A stretch of 64,000 nucleotides of DNA, from NCBI RefSeq assembly GCF_001667265.1, contig NZ_LZHW01000029.1:29922-93921 (forward strand), read 5' to 3'. The notes beneath the pieces were generated by a model. It ran no database searches, was not told the origin of the DNA, and worked only from the letters and a program-made list of their open reading frames with translations. Within the stretch, counting starts at the first letter, position 1. Each line of letters starts with the position of its first letter. Below are positions 25,791 to 38,591 of the stretch, in pieces. The DNA is from Mycobacterium sp. ACS4331 (GTDB lineage Bacteria > Actinomycetota > Actinomycetes > Mycobacteriales > Mycobacteriaceae). A program made the position numbers and the translations under genes.

Positions 25791-26491
25791 CGGTGATCCT
25801 GGTTCGGCACGGCCGGTCCACCTCCAACACCGCCCACACGCTGGCGGGACGGTCCGCGGGCGTCGACCTCGACGACAAGGGCCGCGCGCAGGCGCAGGAG
25901 CTTGTCGACAGGCTGGCCGGGCTGCCGATCAAGGCGTTGGTGCGCTCACCGCTGCTGCGCTGCGAGCGGACACTGGAGCCGCTGGCCGCCGCCCTGGGCC
26001 TGACACCCGTGGTCGACGAGCGCATCGTCGAGGTCGACTACGGCTCCTGGACCGGGCGGCCGCTGGGCGAGCTGTTCAAGGAACCGCTGTGGTCGGTGGT
26101 GCAGCAGCAGCCCAGCGCGGCGATCTTCCCCGACGGCGAGGGGCTGGCCGACGTACAGGCGCGCGCGGTCGCCGCGGTGCGCGAACACGACCGCAGGCTG
26201 GCCGAGCAGAACGACGGCGCCGACGTGCTGTGGGTCGCATGCAGCCACGGTGACGTGATCAAGGCCATCGTCGCCGATGCGCTGGGCCTGCACCTCGACG
26301 GGTTTCAGCGGATCACCGCCGATCCCGCCTCATGCAGCGTCATCAGGTACACCGCGATGCGGCCCTTCGTCGTCCACGTCAATCACACCGGTCCCGCGCT
26401 GGCCAGTGCACTGAGCGCGCCACCCACCCCCGACCACGACGGGTCCGCGCCATCGGCGGGTGACGCCGTCGTCGGCGGATCGACGGACTGA
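25787..26491 (+). CDS. Histidine-phosphatase-superfamily protein (Rv2135c-like)
   Basis: A 234-aa phosphoglycerate-mutase-like phosphatase. The catalytic [10 protein letters not shown] (His8 phospho-acceptor), [24 protein letters not shown] and second His in CSHGDVIKA are all present. A disordered Pro/Ala-rich tail follows about residue 200. The M. tuberculosis counterpart was annotated as a phosphoglycerate mutase but behaves as a phosphatase. The start overlaps the uppP stop. Co-transcription with uppP, DUF3090 and a kinase-fold gene suggests a shared, undefined pathway. Confidence 0.9.
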   Translation: MTVILVRHGRSTSNTAHTLAGRSAGVDLDDKGRAQAQELVDRLAGLPIKALVRSPLLRCERTLEPLAAALGLTPVVDERIVEVDYGSWTGRPLGELFKEPLWSVVQQQPSAAIFPDGEGLADVQARAVAAVREHDRRLAEQNDGADVLWVACSHGDVIKAIVADALGLHLDGFQRITADPASCSVIRYTAMRPFVVHVNHTGPALASALSAPPTPDHDGSAPSAGDAVVGGSTD

Positions 26492-26544
26492 AACCACCGG
26501 CGGCTCGGCGGCCGTCTCCGGTTTCCCGGTATTTTGGAGGGGCC

Positions 26545-27132
26545 ATGGCCCGCGCAATTCATGTCTTCCGCACGCCCGACCGCTTCGTGGCCGGGACCGT
26601 CGGCCAGCCCGGAAACCGGACCTTCTACCTGCAGGCCGTGCACGACTCCCGCGTGGTGTCGGTGGTGCTGGAGAAGCAGCAGGTGGCCGTGCTCGCCGAG
26701 CGCATCGGCGCTCTCCTGGTCGAGGTGAACCGCAGGTTCGGCACCCCGCTGCCGCCCGAGACCGCCGATGTCGAGGATCTCAACCCGCTGATCACCCCCG
26801 TGGACGCGGAGTTCCGCGTCGGCACCATGGGGCTGGGCTGGGACTCCGAGGCCCAAACCGTGGTGGTCGAACTGCTCGCGGTGTCCGACACCGAGTTCGA
26901 CGCCTCCGTCGTGCTCGACGACGCCGAGGACGGCCCGGACGCGGTGCGGGTCTTCCTGACGCCCGAGTCGGCCCGGCAGTTCGCCAACCGGTCGAACCGG
27001 GTCATCTCGGCGGGACGCCCGCCGTGTCCGCTGTGCGAGGAGCCCCTGGATCCCGAAGGGCACATCTGCGTGCGCACCAACGGCTACCTGCGCACCGAGG
27101 TGTTCGGTTCCGACGATGATGCCGCGGAATGA
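26545..27132 (+). CDS. DUF3090 family protein with C-terminal zinc-ribbon-like motif
   Basis: A 195-aa protein of the actinobacterial DUF3090 family (Rv2134c-like): it starts MARAIHVFRTPDRFVAGTVG and ends with a metal-binding-like CPLCEEPLDPEGHIC (two CxxC/HxC half-sites, residues about 164-178). A strong ribosome binding site (GGAGGGG) precedes the ATG. The stop overlaps the next gene (ATGA, 27129-27132). Function is unknown. The family is nearly always paired with the kinase-fold SCO1664-like gene that follows, so the two products probably act together. Confidence 0.88.
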   Translation: MARAIHVFRTPDRFVAGTVGQPGNRTFYLQAVHDSRVVSVVLEKQQVAVLAERIGALLVEVNRRFGTPLPPETADVEDLNPLITPVDAEFRVGTMGLGWDSEAQTVVVELLAVSDTEFDASVVLDDAEDGPDAVRVFLTPESARQFANRSNRVISAGRPPCPLCEEPLDPEGHICVRTNGYLRTEVFGSDDDAAE

Positions 27133-27941
27133 CGCCGTGCGATGACGCCGCTTCGGCGCAGCGGGTCCTGCGCAGCGGCGAACTGACGGTGCTGGGCCGG
27201 ATCCGCTCGGCCAGCAACGCCACGTTCCTGTGCGAGGCCGAACTCGACTCCGTCACCGTGCACTGCGTGTACAAGCCGGTCGCGGGCGAGCAGCCGCTGT
27301 GGGACTTCCCAGACGGGACACTGGCCGGCCGCGAGTACGCCACACACCTGGTCTCGGCGGCACTGGGTTGGGACATCGTGCCGCTCACCATCATTCGCGA
27401 CGGCCCCGCGGGGTCCGGCATGGTGCAGCGCTGGATCGACCAACCCGACCCCGACGCCGCGCTCGGGCCGGATCTGGTCGACCTGTGCCCGGCCGGCACC
27501 GTGCCCGGCGGTTATCTGCCGGTCCTGCGCGCCTACGACTACGCCGGCGACGAGGTCATGCTCATCCACGCCGACGATCCGCGGCTGGTGCGGATGGCGG
27601 TTTTCGACATCCTGGTCAACAACGCCGACCGCAAGGGCGGGCACATCCTGCACGGCGTCGACGGCGGTGTGTACGGCGTGGATCACGGGCTGTGCCTGCA
27701 CCAGGAGGACAAACTGCGCACCGTGCTGTGGGGGTGGGCGGGCAAACCCGTCGACGACGAACTGCTCGGCGCCGTGGTCAGCCTGCTCGACACCCTCGAC
27801 GGTGAGTTCGGCGACCGGCTCGCCGAACACGTGACCCGCACCGAAGTCCGCGCCCTCGCCCGACGGGCCCAGGCGCTGCTGGACGACCCCGTGATGCCCA
27901 GCCCCGACCGGCGCCGGCCGATTCCCTGGCCCGCGTTCTAG
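27129..27941 (+). CDS. SCO1664-family protein, HipA/PI3K-like kinase fold
   Basis: A 270-aa protein of the SCO1664 family (TIGR03843; Rv2133c-like). VHCVYKPVAGEQPLWDFPDG carries the probable ATP-binding lysine. DILVNNADRKGGHIL with VYGVDHGLCLH resembles the catalytic D-x4-N and metal-binding Asp of HipA/phosphatidylinositol-kinase-like proteins. It is therefore a candidate kinase, but no substrate is known. It overlaps DUF3090 by 4 bp and meets the META lipoprotein convergently (4-bp overlap). Confidence 0.85.
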   Translation: MTPCDDAASAQRVLRSGELTVLGRIRSASNATFLCEAELDSVTVHCVYKPVAGEQPLWDFPDGTLAGREYATHLVSAALGWDIVPLTIIRDGPAGSGMVQRWIDQPDPDAALGPDLVDLCPAGTVPGGYLPVLRAYDYAGDEVMLIHADDPRLVRMAVFDILVNNADRKGGHILHGVDGGVYGVDHGLCLHQEDKLRTVLWGWAGKPVDDELLGAVVSLLDTLDGEFGDRLAEHVTRTEVRALARRAQALLDDPVMPSPDRRRPIPWPAF

Positions 27942-28387
27942 GGAGCAGGCTGCCAGGTCAGGATGCCGCCGTCGGCCTTGAGCGACAGGTGCAGCCGGTC
28001 GTCCTGGAACAGATACCCCGCGACATTCTCCAGTGCGGTGGCGACCTCCTGGTCCAGCGAGGGCTGCGGGCACAGCATCATCGTGGTGGCGATCGGGCCG
28101 AAGGTGACCGACCCGGAGACACCGTCCGCGCTCGGCTCGACCGTGTAGCTGCCGTTGCCGCGGTTGCAGTCGAGCTGGAAGACGGCCCGGTCGTCGGTGC
28201 CGAATTCGACGGTGAACTTGGCGGGGTCCGGGACCTCGGTGCTGCCCTGTTCGTCGTCGGAGGACTCGATCGTCACGAGCTGCCATGAGGTGCCGGCCAG
28301 GGTGCGCTCCTCGTGGGCCGCCGAACAGCCCGCCAGGATCGCGGCCACAGAGAGGAAGACTGCGGCGACGCGGCGCGTTGTACGCAT
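27938..28387 (-). CDS. META-domain lipoprotein
   Basis: A 149-aa lipoprotein. The signal peptide ends in the lipobox ILAGC (Cys21). The mature domain has the META/HslJ pattern [38 protein letters not shown] and a short C-terminal WQP. HslJ-like domains are envelope stress-associated in E. coli; the mycobacterial role is unknown. It is transcribed alone, convergent with the kinase-like gene and divergent from cysQ. Confidence 0.88.
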   Translation of the reverse strand: MRTTRRVAAVFLSVAAILAGCSAAHEERTLAGTSWQLVTIESSDDEQGSTEVPDPAKFTVEFGTDDRAVFQLDCNRGNGSYTVEPSADGVSGSVTFGPIATTMMLCPQPSLDQEVATALENVAGYLFQDDRLHLSLKADGGILTWQPAP

Positions 28388-28453
28388 GTGCCGAATTTAG
28401 CGTCAGTCACAGGTCTCTCCCAGCCCCACCCCATGTCCGCCGAGCACATCGCG

Positions 28454-28459
28454 GATACT
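28454..28459 (+). promoter_or_regulatory. Probable -10 box (GATACT) for cysQ
   Basis: GATACT is 6 nt before the GTG at 28466. This spacing fits leaderless transcription and decides the cysQ start over the upstream ATG at 28433. Confidence 0.5.
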
Positions 28460-28465
28460 GGCACA

Positions 28466-29251
28466 GTGAGCGCGGCCGCGGACAGCACGGATCAGAGCGA
28501 TGCCGCACTGGCCGCTGACCTGGCTGTCGAGGCCGGAAAGCTGCTCGTGGCGATGCGCGACGAGGTCGGCTACGACTACCCCTGGATGCTGGGCGACGAG
28601 GGGGATGCGCGAGCGAATCGACTGCTCCTTGAGCGGCTGGCCGCACACCGTCCCGATGACGCGGTGCTCTCCGAGGAGTCGCCCGACAACCTGGCCCGGC
28701 TGAACTCGGACCGGGTCTGGATCATCGACCCCGTCGACGGCACGCATGAGTACGCGACGCCCTACCGCAAGGACTGGGCGGTGCACATCGCCCTGTGGCA
28801 GCGCATCGGCGGACCCGACGGCAGCATCACCGATGCCGCGGTGTCGCTGCCCGCCCGCGGCGAGGTGTACCGCTCCGACACCGTGACCGCGGGGTCCCGG
28901 CGGGACCCGAACGCCCCCCTCCGCATCACCGCGAGCGCCAACCGGCCGCCGCGGGTCCTGTACCGCATGGCTGAGGCGCTCGACTTCGAACTCGTGCGGA
29001 TCGGTTCGGCCGGCGCCAAGGCGATGGCCGTGGTGCGCGGTGACGTCGATGCCTACATCCACGCCGGCGGGCAGTGGGAGTGGGACTCGGCCGCCCCCGC
29101 GGGGGTGGTGCTGGCAGCCGGGATGCACGCCTCTCGGCTCGACGGCTCCCCGATGATCTACAACCGGCCCGATCCGTATCTGCCGGACCTGCTGATGTGT
29201 CGCGCGGAACTCGCCGACGTGCTGCTCGAGGCGATCCGGTCGGCCAGTTGA
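28466..29251 (+). CDS. cysQ: 3'-phosphoadenosine 5'-phosphate phosphatase CysQ
   Basis: A 261-aa Mg-dependent, Li-sensitive phosphatase of the inositol-monophosphatase superfamily. It hydrolyses PAP, and in mycobacteria also fructose-1,6-bisphosphate and inositol phosphates in vitro, tuning sulfate assimilation. Metal-binding motifs: LSEES (Glu), [10 protein letters not shown] (the D-P-x-D-G-T loop) and [19 protein letters not shown] (C-terminal Asp). The product aligns closely with Rv2131c. GTG 28466 is chosen because a GATACT -10 sits 6 nt upstream. mshC follows 35 bp downstream, as in M. tuberculosis. Confidence 0.93.
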   Translation: MSAAADSTDQSDAALAADLAVEAGKLLVAMRDEVGYDYPWMLGDEGDARANRLLLERLAAHRPDDAVLSEESPDNLARLNSDRVWIIDPVDGTHEYATPYRKDWAVHIALWQRIGGPDGSITDAAVSLPARGEVYRSDTVTAGSRRDPNAPLRITASANRPPRVLYRMAEALDFELVRIGSAGAKAMAVVRGDVDAYIHAGGQWEWDSAAPAGVVLAAGMHASRLDGSPMIYNRPDPYLPDLLMCRAELADVLLEAIRSAS

Positions 29252-29272
29252 TGACGCACGACGCGCCCCGCC

Positions 29273-29278
29273 TAAAGT
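29273..29278 (+). promoter_or_regulatory. Probable -10 box (TAAAGT) for mshC
   Basis: TAAAGT lies 8 nt before the mshC ATG, inside the short cysQ-mshC gap. mshC may thus be transcribed on its own as well as from cysQ. Confidence 0.4.
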
Positions 29279-29286
29279 CTTCCTCC

Positions 29287-30525
29287 ATGCAGTCGTGGAG
29301 TGCCGCAGCGGTTCCGGAGTTGCCCGGGCGGTCCCCGCAGTTGCGGCTGTACGACAGCGCCGATCGGCAGGTGCGTCCGGTCGCGGCGGGAGAAGTCGCC
29401 AAGATGTACGTGTGCGGCATCACACCGTATGACGCAACCCATCTCGGCCACGCCGCCACGTATCTGACGTTCGATCTGGTCTACCGGGTCTGGCTGGATT
29501 CCGGCCACCGCGTGCACTACGTGCAGAACATCACCGACGTCGACGATCCCCTGTTCGAACGCGCCGCGCGCGACGGCGTGGACTGGCGCGACCTGGGGGC
29601 CCGCGAGATCCAGTTGTTCCGCGAGGACATGAGCGCGCTGCGGGTGCTGCCGCCCCACGACTACGTCGCCGCCACCGACGCCATCGACGAGGTCATCGAA
29701 CTCGTGGAGAAGATGCTGGGTTCCGGTGCGGCCTATGTCGTCGACGACCCGCAGTATCCGGATGTGTACTTCCGGGCCGACGCCACAGCCCAATTCGGCT
29801 ACGAATCCGGCTATGACCATCAACTGATGCGGGAACTGTTCGCCGAGCGCGGGGGAGACCCGGACCGCCCCGGCAAGGCCGATCCGCTGGATGCGCTGGT
29901 GTGGCGTGCCGAGCGCCCGGACGAGCCGAGCTGGCCGTCACCGTTCGGCCCGGGCCGGCCCGGCTGGCATGTCGAGTGCGCCGCGATCGCGCTGACCCGG
30001 CTCGGCATGGGACTCGACGTGCAGGGCGGCGGCAGCGACCTGATCTTCCCGCACCACGAGTTCTCGGCCGCGCACGCTGAATCCGTCACGGCGCAACGGC
30101 GTTTTGCCCGGCACTACGTGCACGCCGGGATGATCGGCTGGGACGGCCACAAGATGTCCAAGAGTCGCGGCAACCTGGTGCTGGTGTCCAAACTTCGCGC
30201 GCAGGGCGTCGAACCCGCGGCGATCCGCCTCGGGCTGTTCGCGGGGCACTACCGCAGCGACCGGCACTGGAGCCCGCAGGTGCTCGCCGACGCACAGGCC
30301 CGATTGCAGCGCTGGCGCGCCGCGACGTCGTTGGCGGCCGCGCCCGACGCCACCGACCTGTTGGCGCGGGTGCGCGGTTATCTTGCCGACGATCTGGACA
30401 CCCCGAAAGCCCTTGCGGCCCTTGACGGGTGGTCGACCGATGCCCTCGAGTACGGTGGCCACGACGAGGCCGCGCCGGCACTGGTGCGCGCGGCGATTGA
30501 CGCCCTCCTCGGGGTGGCGCTCTAG
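29287..30525 (+). CDS. mshC: L-cysteine:1D-myo-inositol 2-amino-2-deoxy-alpha-D-glucopyranoside ligase MshC
   Basis: A 412-aa cysteinyl-tRNA-synthetase paralogue that performs the ATP-dependent cysteine ligation step of mycothiol synthesis. Diagnostic points: zinc/cysteine-site Cys43 in YVCGITPYD, the HIGH-like motif THLGHA (51-56), [22 protein letters not shown] and KMSKS near residue 290. It lacks the tRNA-anticodon-binding C-terminal domain, which separates it from CysS. MQSW at 29287 matches the M. tuberculosis MshC N-terminus. Mycothiol is the main actinobacterial thiol, so this gene supports the taxonomic call. Confidence 0.96.
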   Translation: MQSWSAAAVPELPGRSPQLRLYDSADRQVRPVAAGEVAKMYVCGITPYDATHLGHAATYLTFDLVYRVWLDSGHRVHYVQNITDVDDPLFERAARDGVDWRDLGAREIQLFREDMSALRVLPPHDYVAATDAIDEVIELVEKMLGSGAAYVVDDPQYPDVYFRADATAQFGYESGYDHQLMRELFAERGGDPDRPGKADPLDALVWRAERPDEPSWPSPFGPGRPGWHVECAAIALTRLGMGLDVQGGGSDLIFPHHEFSAAHAESVTAQRRFARHYVHAGMIGWDGHKMSKSRGNLVLVSKLRAQGVEPAAIRLGLFAGHYRSDRHWSPQVLADAQARLQRWRAATSLAAAPDATDLLARVRGYLADDLDTPKALAALDGWSTDALEYGGHDEAAPALVRAAIDALLGVAL

Positions 30526-30537
30526 TACGGTCGAGCT

Positions 30538-31968
30538 GTGAAGAAGCTCGCCGCCGCACTGGCCGTGCTCTTGGTGACCTCATGCGCCGCGACGGACCGG
30601 TCCGCGGAGACGTCCGCACCCGCCCCACCGCCGTCCGACGGTGCGGTGAGCCCCGAACAGGCCCGCGAGATCGCCAAGGATGCCTACGTCTACGGCTTCC
30701 CCATGGTGGACAACTACCGCGTCCAGTACGCGTACTTCGTCGACAAGGACAACCCGGAGTACAAGGGCGGCTGGAACCAGATCCACAACACCGCGCGGGT
30801 CTACACGCCCGAGGACACCGCGATCCAGACCCCCAACTCCGACACGCCGTACTCGGCGCTCGGCGCGGACCTGCGCACCGAACCGCTCGTGCTGACGGTG
30901 CCGCCCATCGAGCAGGACCGGTATTACTCCCTGCAGTTCGTCGACGGCTACACCCACAACTTCGCCTACGTCGGCAGCCGCACCACGGGCAACGGTGGTG
31001 GCCGCTACCTGCTGGTGGGGCCCAACTGGAAAGGCGAGACGCCCGACGGCATCAATGAGGTCATCCGCAGCGACACCGACTTGGCGTTCGTGCTGTACCG
31101 CACTCAGCTGTTCGGGCCCGACGATCTCGACAACGTCAAGCGGATCCAGACCGGCTACCAGGTGGCGCCGCTGTCGGTGCACCTCAACCAACCGTCACCG
31201 CCGGCCGCACCGCCGATCGACTTCGTCCCGCCACTGTCGCGCGAGCAGCAGCGCACCTCCCCGCAGTTCTTCGACATCCTCAACTTCACAATGAAATTCG
31301 CGCCGACGCTGCCCGACGAGCAGGGACTGCGGGAGCGGTTCGAGGCCATCGGGGTGGGCGCCGACGGCAGCTTCGACGCCGAGGCGCTCAGCCCCGAGAC
31401 ACGGACGGCGATCGAGGCGGGCATGGCCGACGCGTGGGCCGAACTCGACGCGCTGAAGAAGGACAAGATCGACACCGGGGAAGTCGGGTCGGCGGACTTC
31501 TTCGGTACCCGAGCCGATCTCAAGGGCAATTACCTGTACCGGATGGCGGGCGCGGCGCTGGGCATCTACGGCAACACCGCGGCCGAGGCGATCTACCCGA
31601 ACTTCGCCAACGACTCCACGGGCGCGCCGCTGACCGGGGCCAACAAGTACGTCTACCGGTTCCCGCCGGGGCAGTTGCCGCCGGTCAACGCGTTCTGGTC
31701 GCTGACCCTCTACGAGATGCCGCACAGTCTGCTCTCGGACAACCCGATCGACCGTTACCTGATCAACTCGGCGATGCTGCCCGACCTGGTCAAGGACCCC
31801 GACGGGGGCTACACGCTGTACGTGCAGCACGACCCGCCCGGGCAGGACCGGATGGCCAACTGGCTGCCCGCGCCACAGGGGCCGTTCGCGCTGGTCATGC
31901 GGTTGTACTGGCCCAGGCCCGACGCCCTCGACGGACAGTGGCAGGCGCCCCAGCCCGAGAAGGTCTGA
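30538..31968 (+). CDS. DUF1254/DUF1214 family lipoprotein
   Basis: A 476-aa exported protein. The signal peptide ends in the lipobox LVTSC (Cys16). DUF1254 covers about 45-190 (DAYVYGFPMVDNYRVQYAYF, QTPNSDTPYSALGADLRTEP, RYYSLQFVDGYTHNFAYVGS). DUF1214 forms the C-terminal part (FPPGQLPPVNAFWSLTLYEM, YLINSAM, GGYTLYVQHDPPGQ). The family is widespread in mycobacteria with unknown function. GTG at 30538 is the only start compatible with a signal peptide. It lies 12 bp after mshC and 1 bp before the patatin gene, so the three may be co-transcribed. Confidence 0.87.
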   Translation: MKKLAAALAVLLVTSCAATDRSAETSAPAPPPSDGAVSPEQAREIAKDAYVYGFPMVDNYRVQYAYFVDKDNPEYKGGWNQIHNTARVYTPEDTAIQTPNSDTPYSALGADLRTEPLVLTVPPIEQDRYYSLQFVDGYTHNFAYVGSRTTGNGGGRYLLVGPNWKGETPDGINEVIRSDTDLAFVLYRTQLFGPDDLDNVKRIQTGYQVAPLSVHLNQPSPPAAPPIDFVPPLSREQQRTSPQFFDILNFTMKFAPTLPDEQGLRERFEAIGVGADGSFDAEALSPETRTAIEAGMADAWAELDALKKDKIDTGEVGSADFFGTRADLKGNYLYRMAGAALGIYGNTAAEAIYPNFANDSTGAPLTGANKYVYRFPPGQLPPVNAFWSLTLYEMPHSLLSDNPIDRYLINSAMLPDLVKDPDGGYTLYVQHDPPGQDRMANWLPAPQGPFALVMRLYWPRPDALDGQWQAPQPEKV

Positions 31969-31969
31969 C

Positions 31970-33004
31970 GTGGCACCGACCAAGCGCGCGGACCTGGTGC
32001 TCTCCGGAGGCGGGGTCAAGGGAATCGGGCTGGTCGGTGCCGTCGCGGCGCTGGTGGACGGCGGTCACCTGCCGCAGCGCATCTCCGGCACGTCGGCCGG
32101 TGCCCTGGTGGGGGCGGTGCTGGCCGCCGCCGTGCACGCCAAACGGGTCGACGGGGACGAACTCAAGAACATCGCGATGCGGATCGACTACCGCGCACTG
32201 CTCGATCCCGGGCTCGTGGAGCGGATCCCCATCCTGGGCCGGCTCTGGGGTGTCGCCTCCGGCGGTGGGGTCTACCGGGGCGAGGCATTGCGTGACTGGG
32301 TCGCCGGACAGCTGGCCGACTATGGCGTGACGACCTTCGCCGATCTGCGGATCGCCGACCGCAGCCTGCCGCCCGAACAGCGCTACCGGCTGGTCGTCAC
32401 GGTCGCCGATGTGACGCTGGGTCAGTTGGTCCGGTTGCCCTGGGACTATCAGCGGGTCTACGGGCTGGACCCCGACCGTCAGGTGGTGGCCGACGCCGTG
32501 CGCGCGTCGACGGCCATCCCGTTCTTCTTCGAGCCCGTGACGCTGACCCACGCCGACGGGACGACGTCGACCCTGGTGGACGGCGGGTTGCTGTCGAACT
32601 TTCCGATCGACTCGCTGGACCGGGTCGACGGGGCGGTGCCGCGCTGGCCCACGTTCGGGGTGACGCTGCTGCCGAACCTGCCCGCCGACAACGCCCAGGT
32701 GATCCCCGCACTGCGACCGCTGCACGCCCTGACGGCGCCGTCGCTGCTCGAACAGGTGGTGACCACCATGCTCGTCGGGCGCGATCAGGCCTATCTCAAC
32801 CAGCCGTGGGTGAGTGCGAGGACCGTCCGCGTCGACACCACCGACGTCGGCGTCCTCGACTTCGACCTGTCCGACGCGGACAAGCTCGCGTTGTACGACA
32901 AGGGTGTCGCCGCGGGCCGCGACTTCCTGGCGACGTGGGATTTCGACGCCTACGTCAGCAGGTTCCGTCAGCCCCTGAATCCAGGTCCGCGCCGGCGCAG
33001 GTAG
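31970..33004 (+). CDS. Patatin-like phospholipase
   Basis: A 344-aa serine lipid acyl hydrolase. The oxyanion loop is LSGGGVKGIG (residues 10-19), the nucleophile elbow GTSAG (about 43-47) and the catalytic dyad Asp lies in LVDGGLLSNFPID (about 203). There is no signal peptide, so it probably acts on the inner leaflet or on cytosolic lipids. GTG at 31970 is 1 bp after the lipoprotein stop. Its 3' end overlaps the convergent PAC2 gene by 37 bp, long for such an overlap. The C-terminal residues are GPRRRR. Confidence 0.9.
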   Translation: MAPTKRADLVLSGGGVKGIGLVGAVAALVDGGHLPQRISGTSAGALVGAVLAAAVHAKRVDGDELKNIAMRIDYRALLDPGLVERIPILGRLWGVASGGGVYRGEALRDWVAGQLADYGVTTFADLRIADRSLPPEQRYRLVVTVADVTLGQLVRLPWDYQRVYGLDPDRQVVADAVRASTAIPFFFEPVTLTHADGTTSTLVDGGLLSNFPIDSLDRVDGAVPRWPTFGVTLLPNLPADNAQVIPALRPLHALTAPSLLEQVVTTMLVGRDQAYLNQPWVSARTVRVDTTDVGVLDFDLSDADKLALYDKGVAAGRDFLATWDFDAYVSRFRQPLNPGPRRRR

Positions 33005-33849
33005 CGCTCGAACTCCGCGGCCAGCGCGTCGCCGTCGATCTTGCCCAGGGCCTCGTTCATGTCGACTTCGGCATCGCCGCGCTGCTCCAGGGAGGCGACG
33101 TACTCGGCGATCTCCTCGTCGTCGGCCGTCATCTCGGTGACCGCCTGCTCCCACTCCTCGGCCTGCAGGGGCAGGTCGGCCAACGGCACCTCGATGTCGA
33201 GGACGTCCTCGACACGCCGCAGCAGTGCCACGGTGGCCTTCGGGTTGGGCGGCTGGGACACGTAATGCGGGACGGCGGCCCAGAAGGTCACCGCGGGAAT
33301 GCCCGCGGCCACGCAGGCGTCCTGGAAGACACCCGCGATGCCGGTCGGCCCCTCGTAGCGGGTCTCCTCGAGCCCGAAGTATTTGGCCGAGTCCGACGAG
33401 TAGGCGGCCCCGGAGACCGGCACGGGCCGGGTGTGCGGTGTGTCGGCCAGCAGGGCGCCGAGGATCACCACGGTGTCGACGTCGAGCTTCTCGGCGATCG
33501 CCAGCAGTTCGGCGCAGAAACTGCGCCACCGCATATTGGGTTCCACCCCGTGCATCAGCACGATGTCGCGGTCGCTGCCGGGCGGGCGGCAGTGCGAAAT
33601 CCGCATGGAGGGCCAGACCAGTTCCCTGGTGACACCGTCGACCTGCCGAATGACCGGCCGATTCACCTGATAGTCGTAGTAGTTCTCGTCATCGATTTCG
33701 ATGATCGTCGAAGCCTCCCAGATGGCGTCCAGATGCTCCAACGCGTCACTGGCCGCATCGCCGGCGTCGTTCCAGCCCTCGAAGGCGGCCACGATGATCG
33801 TGTTGTGGAGTTCGGGCAGATCTGGTCTGCGGGAATCCGACGGGGTCAC
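32968..33849 (-). CDS. PAC2-family (proteasome assembly chaperone-like) protein, Rv2125-like
   Basis: A 293-aa protein very similar to Rv2125: LPELHNTIIVAAFEGWNDAG, MRISHCRPPGSDRDIVLMHG, GALLADTPHTRPVPVSG and FWAAVPHYVSQPPNPKA. The PAC2 fold is shared with eukaryotic proteasome assembly chaperones, but no role in actinobacterial proteasome assembly is established. GTG at 33849 is set by a TACGCT -10 box 6 nt upstream (complement of 33856-33861). The open frame runs on antisense through metH, which is a codon-bias shadow. It is divergent from the metH leader. Confidence 0.9.
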   Translation of the reverse strand: MTPSDSRRPDLPELHNTIIVAAFEGWNDAGDAASDALEHLDAIWEASTIIEIDDENYYDYQVNRPVIRQVDGVTRELVWPSMRISHCRPPGSDRDIVLMHGVEPNMRWRSFCAELLAIAEKLDVDTVVILGALLADTPHTRPVPVSGAAYSSDSAKYFGLEETRYEGPTGIAGVFQDACVAAGIPAVTFWAAVPHYVSQPPNPKATVALLRRVEDVLDIEVPLADLPLQAEEWEQAVTEMTADDEEIAEYVASLEQRGDAEVDMNEALGKIDGDALAAEFERYLRRRGPGFRG

Positions 33850-33855
33850 TGAACC

Positions 33856-33861
33856 AGCGTA
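33856..33861 (-). promoter_or_regulatory. Probable -10 box (TACGCT) for the PAC2 gene
   Basis: The complement reads TACGCT followed by 6 nt and GTG, a leaderless arrangement. Confidence 0.45.
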
Positions 33862-33980
33862 CGGCCTGTCCGGCGCGGAAGCGCCAACGGGCGCGACTGA
33901 GGAACCGCGTGGTGTGGCTACCCTGAATGTGGTCGATTGTGGTGACCGGTCGGGCGTCCACACGTCGATGCGTGACAACG

Positions 33981-33986
33981 TAGACT
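33981..33986 (+). promoter_or_regulatory. Probable -10 box (TAGACT) of the metH leader
   Basis: TAGACT is followed by CGCGGG and then GTCGAG at 33993. Transcription would therefore start almost exactly at the first strand of helix P1 of the proposed riboswitch. Confidence 0.5.
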
Positions 33987-33992
33987 CGCGGG

Positions 33993-34076
33993 GTCGAGAG
34001 GCGTTGCAACGGATCCCGGATTCTGCCGGTTCCGCCACGCTCGGCGAAGTCAAGGACGCCTTCCGTAACAGGAAGG
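33993..34076 (+). ncRNA. Candidate S-adenosylhomocysteine (SAH) riboswitch in the metH leader
   Basis: The metH 5' leader can be folded into the SAH riboswitch layout. P1 pairs GTCGAG (33993-33998) with CTCGGC (34040-34045). Next comes AGGCGT (33999-34004), which pairs as a pseudoknot with ACGCCT (34056-34061); the class usually has GAGCGC/GCGCUC here, so both strands changed together. The conserved TGCAAC (34005-34010) follows directly. P2 pairs CGGA with TCCG (34010-34013/34031-34034) and encloses a CCGG/CCGG hairpin. CCACGCTCGG replaces the usual CCAGGCUCGG, one departure. CCTTCC (34059-34064) can pair with the Shine-Dalgarno GGAAGG (34071-34076). This suggests SAH binding forms the pseudoknot and frees the ribosome site, an ON switch. 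Confidence 0.62.
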
Positions 34077-34083
34077 AGTGCGC

Positions 34084-37821
<3,738 letters not shown>

Positions 37822-37895
37822 GCGAGCTGCCTCGGCGTAAGAGGGCGGCGAAAGTGACGCAGGCCACAGGATTTCGGCTCGGTCCCGGGTTTTGA

Positions 37896-37901
37896 GAGAC
37901 T
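37896..37901 (+). promoter_or_regulatory. Possible -10 box (GAGACT) for the HAD gene
   Basis: GAGACT lies 6 nt before the ATG at 37908. It matches TANNNT only in the A and final T, so support is weak, but the spacing is that of leaderless genes. Confidence 0.25.
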
Positions 37902-37907
37902 GTCACC

Positions 37908-38588
37908 ATGCGTGCGGTGCTGTGGGATATGGATGGCACCCTCGTCGACTCCGAAAAGCTGTGGGATCTCGGCATTCAGGAGCTCTACCGCCGGCACGGC
38001 CGTGAACTGCCCGCCGACGTGCGTACGGCCACGGTCGGTGGGTCGGCCGAGTCCGTCATGGAGATCGTCTACGCCGACCTCGGGTTGGACCCCGACCCGC
38101 ACCACATGGCCCAGACCGCCGACTGGCTGCACGAGTACGTCGGTGAGCTGTTCGCCACCGGTCTGCCGTGGTGTGCGGGGGCGAAGGAGATGCTGGACCA
38201 GCTGCTCGCGGCTGAGGTTCCCATGGGGTTGGTGACCAACACCCGCCGGGGGCTCACCGAGAAGGCGTTGGACAGCATTGGCCGGCACTACTTTTCGGTG
38301 TCGGTGTGCGCCGACGAGGTCCCCAGCGGCAAGCCCGCGCCCGACCCGTACCTGCGTGCCGCCGAACTGCTGGGGCTGGATCCGGCCGACTGTCTGGCCA
38401 TCGAGGACTCGCTGACCGGGTCCGAGGCGGCTGTGCTGGCGGGCTGCGCAGTCCTGGTGATCCCCAACGACATTGAGGTGCCGACGAGCGCGCGGCGCCG
38501 CCGTGCCGACTCGCTGGATCAGCTCACACCAGCGGACCTGCGCGCGGTGCACGCCGAGATCGGCGACCTGCGCGAGCACAGCACCTGA
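37908..38588 (+). CDS. HAD-IA family hydrolase (beta-phosphoglucomutase/phosphatase-like)
   Basis: A 226-aa haloacid-dehalogenase-superfamily phosphatase. Motif I is WDMDGTLVDSE (nucleophile Asp8), motif II GLVTNT, motif III Lys in PSGKPAPDPY and motif IV AIEDSLTG. The C1-type helical cap lies between about residues 18 and 85. Such enzymes hydrolyse small phosphorylated metabolites, and the substrate cannot be read from sequence. It follows metH by 86 bp and meets the flavin monooxygenase gene convergently with 3 bp between. Confidence 0.9.
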   Translation: MRAVLWDMDGTLVDSEKLWDLGIQELYRRHGRELPADVRTATVGGSAESVMEIVYADLGLDPDPHHMAQTADWLHEYVGELFATGLPWCAGAKEMLDQLLAAEVPMGLVTNTRRGLTEKALDSIGRHYFSVSVCADEVPSGKPAPDPYLRAAELLGLDPADCLAIEDSLTGSEAAVLAGCAVLVIPNDIEVPTSARRRRADSLDQLTPADLRAVHAEIGDLREHST

Positions 38589-38591
38589 GCG

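Noticed and set aside
33850..33992. Cobalamin or SAM riboswitch upstream of metH
   Set aside because: I found no B12-box-like element or SAM-class core in this part. The leader that can be folded begins at 33993 and resembles the SAH class instead.
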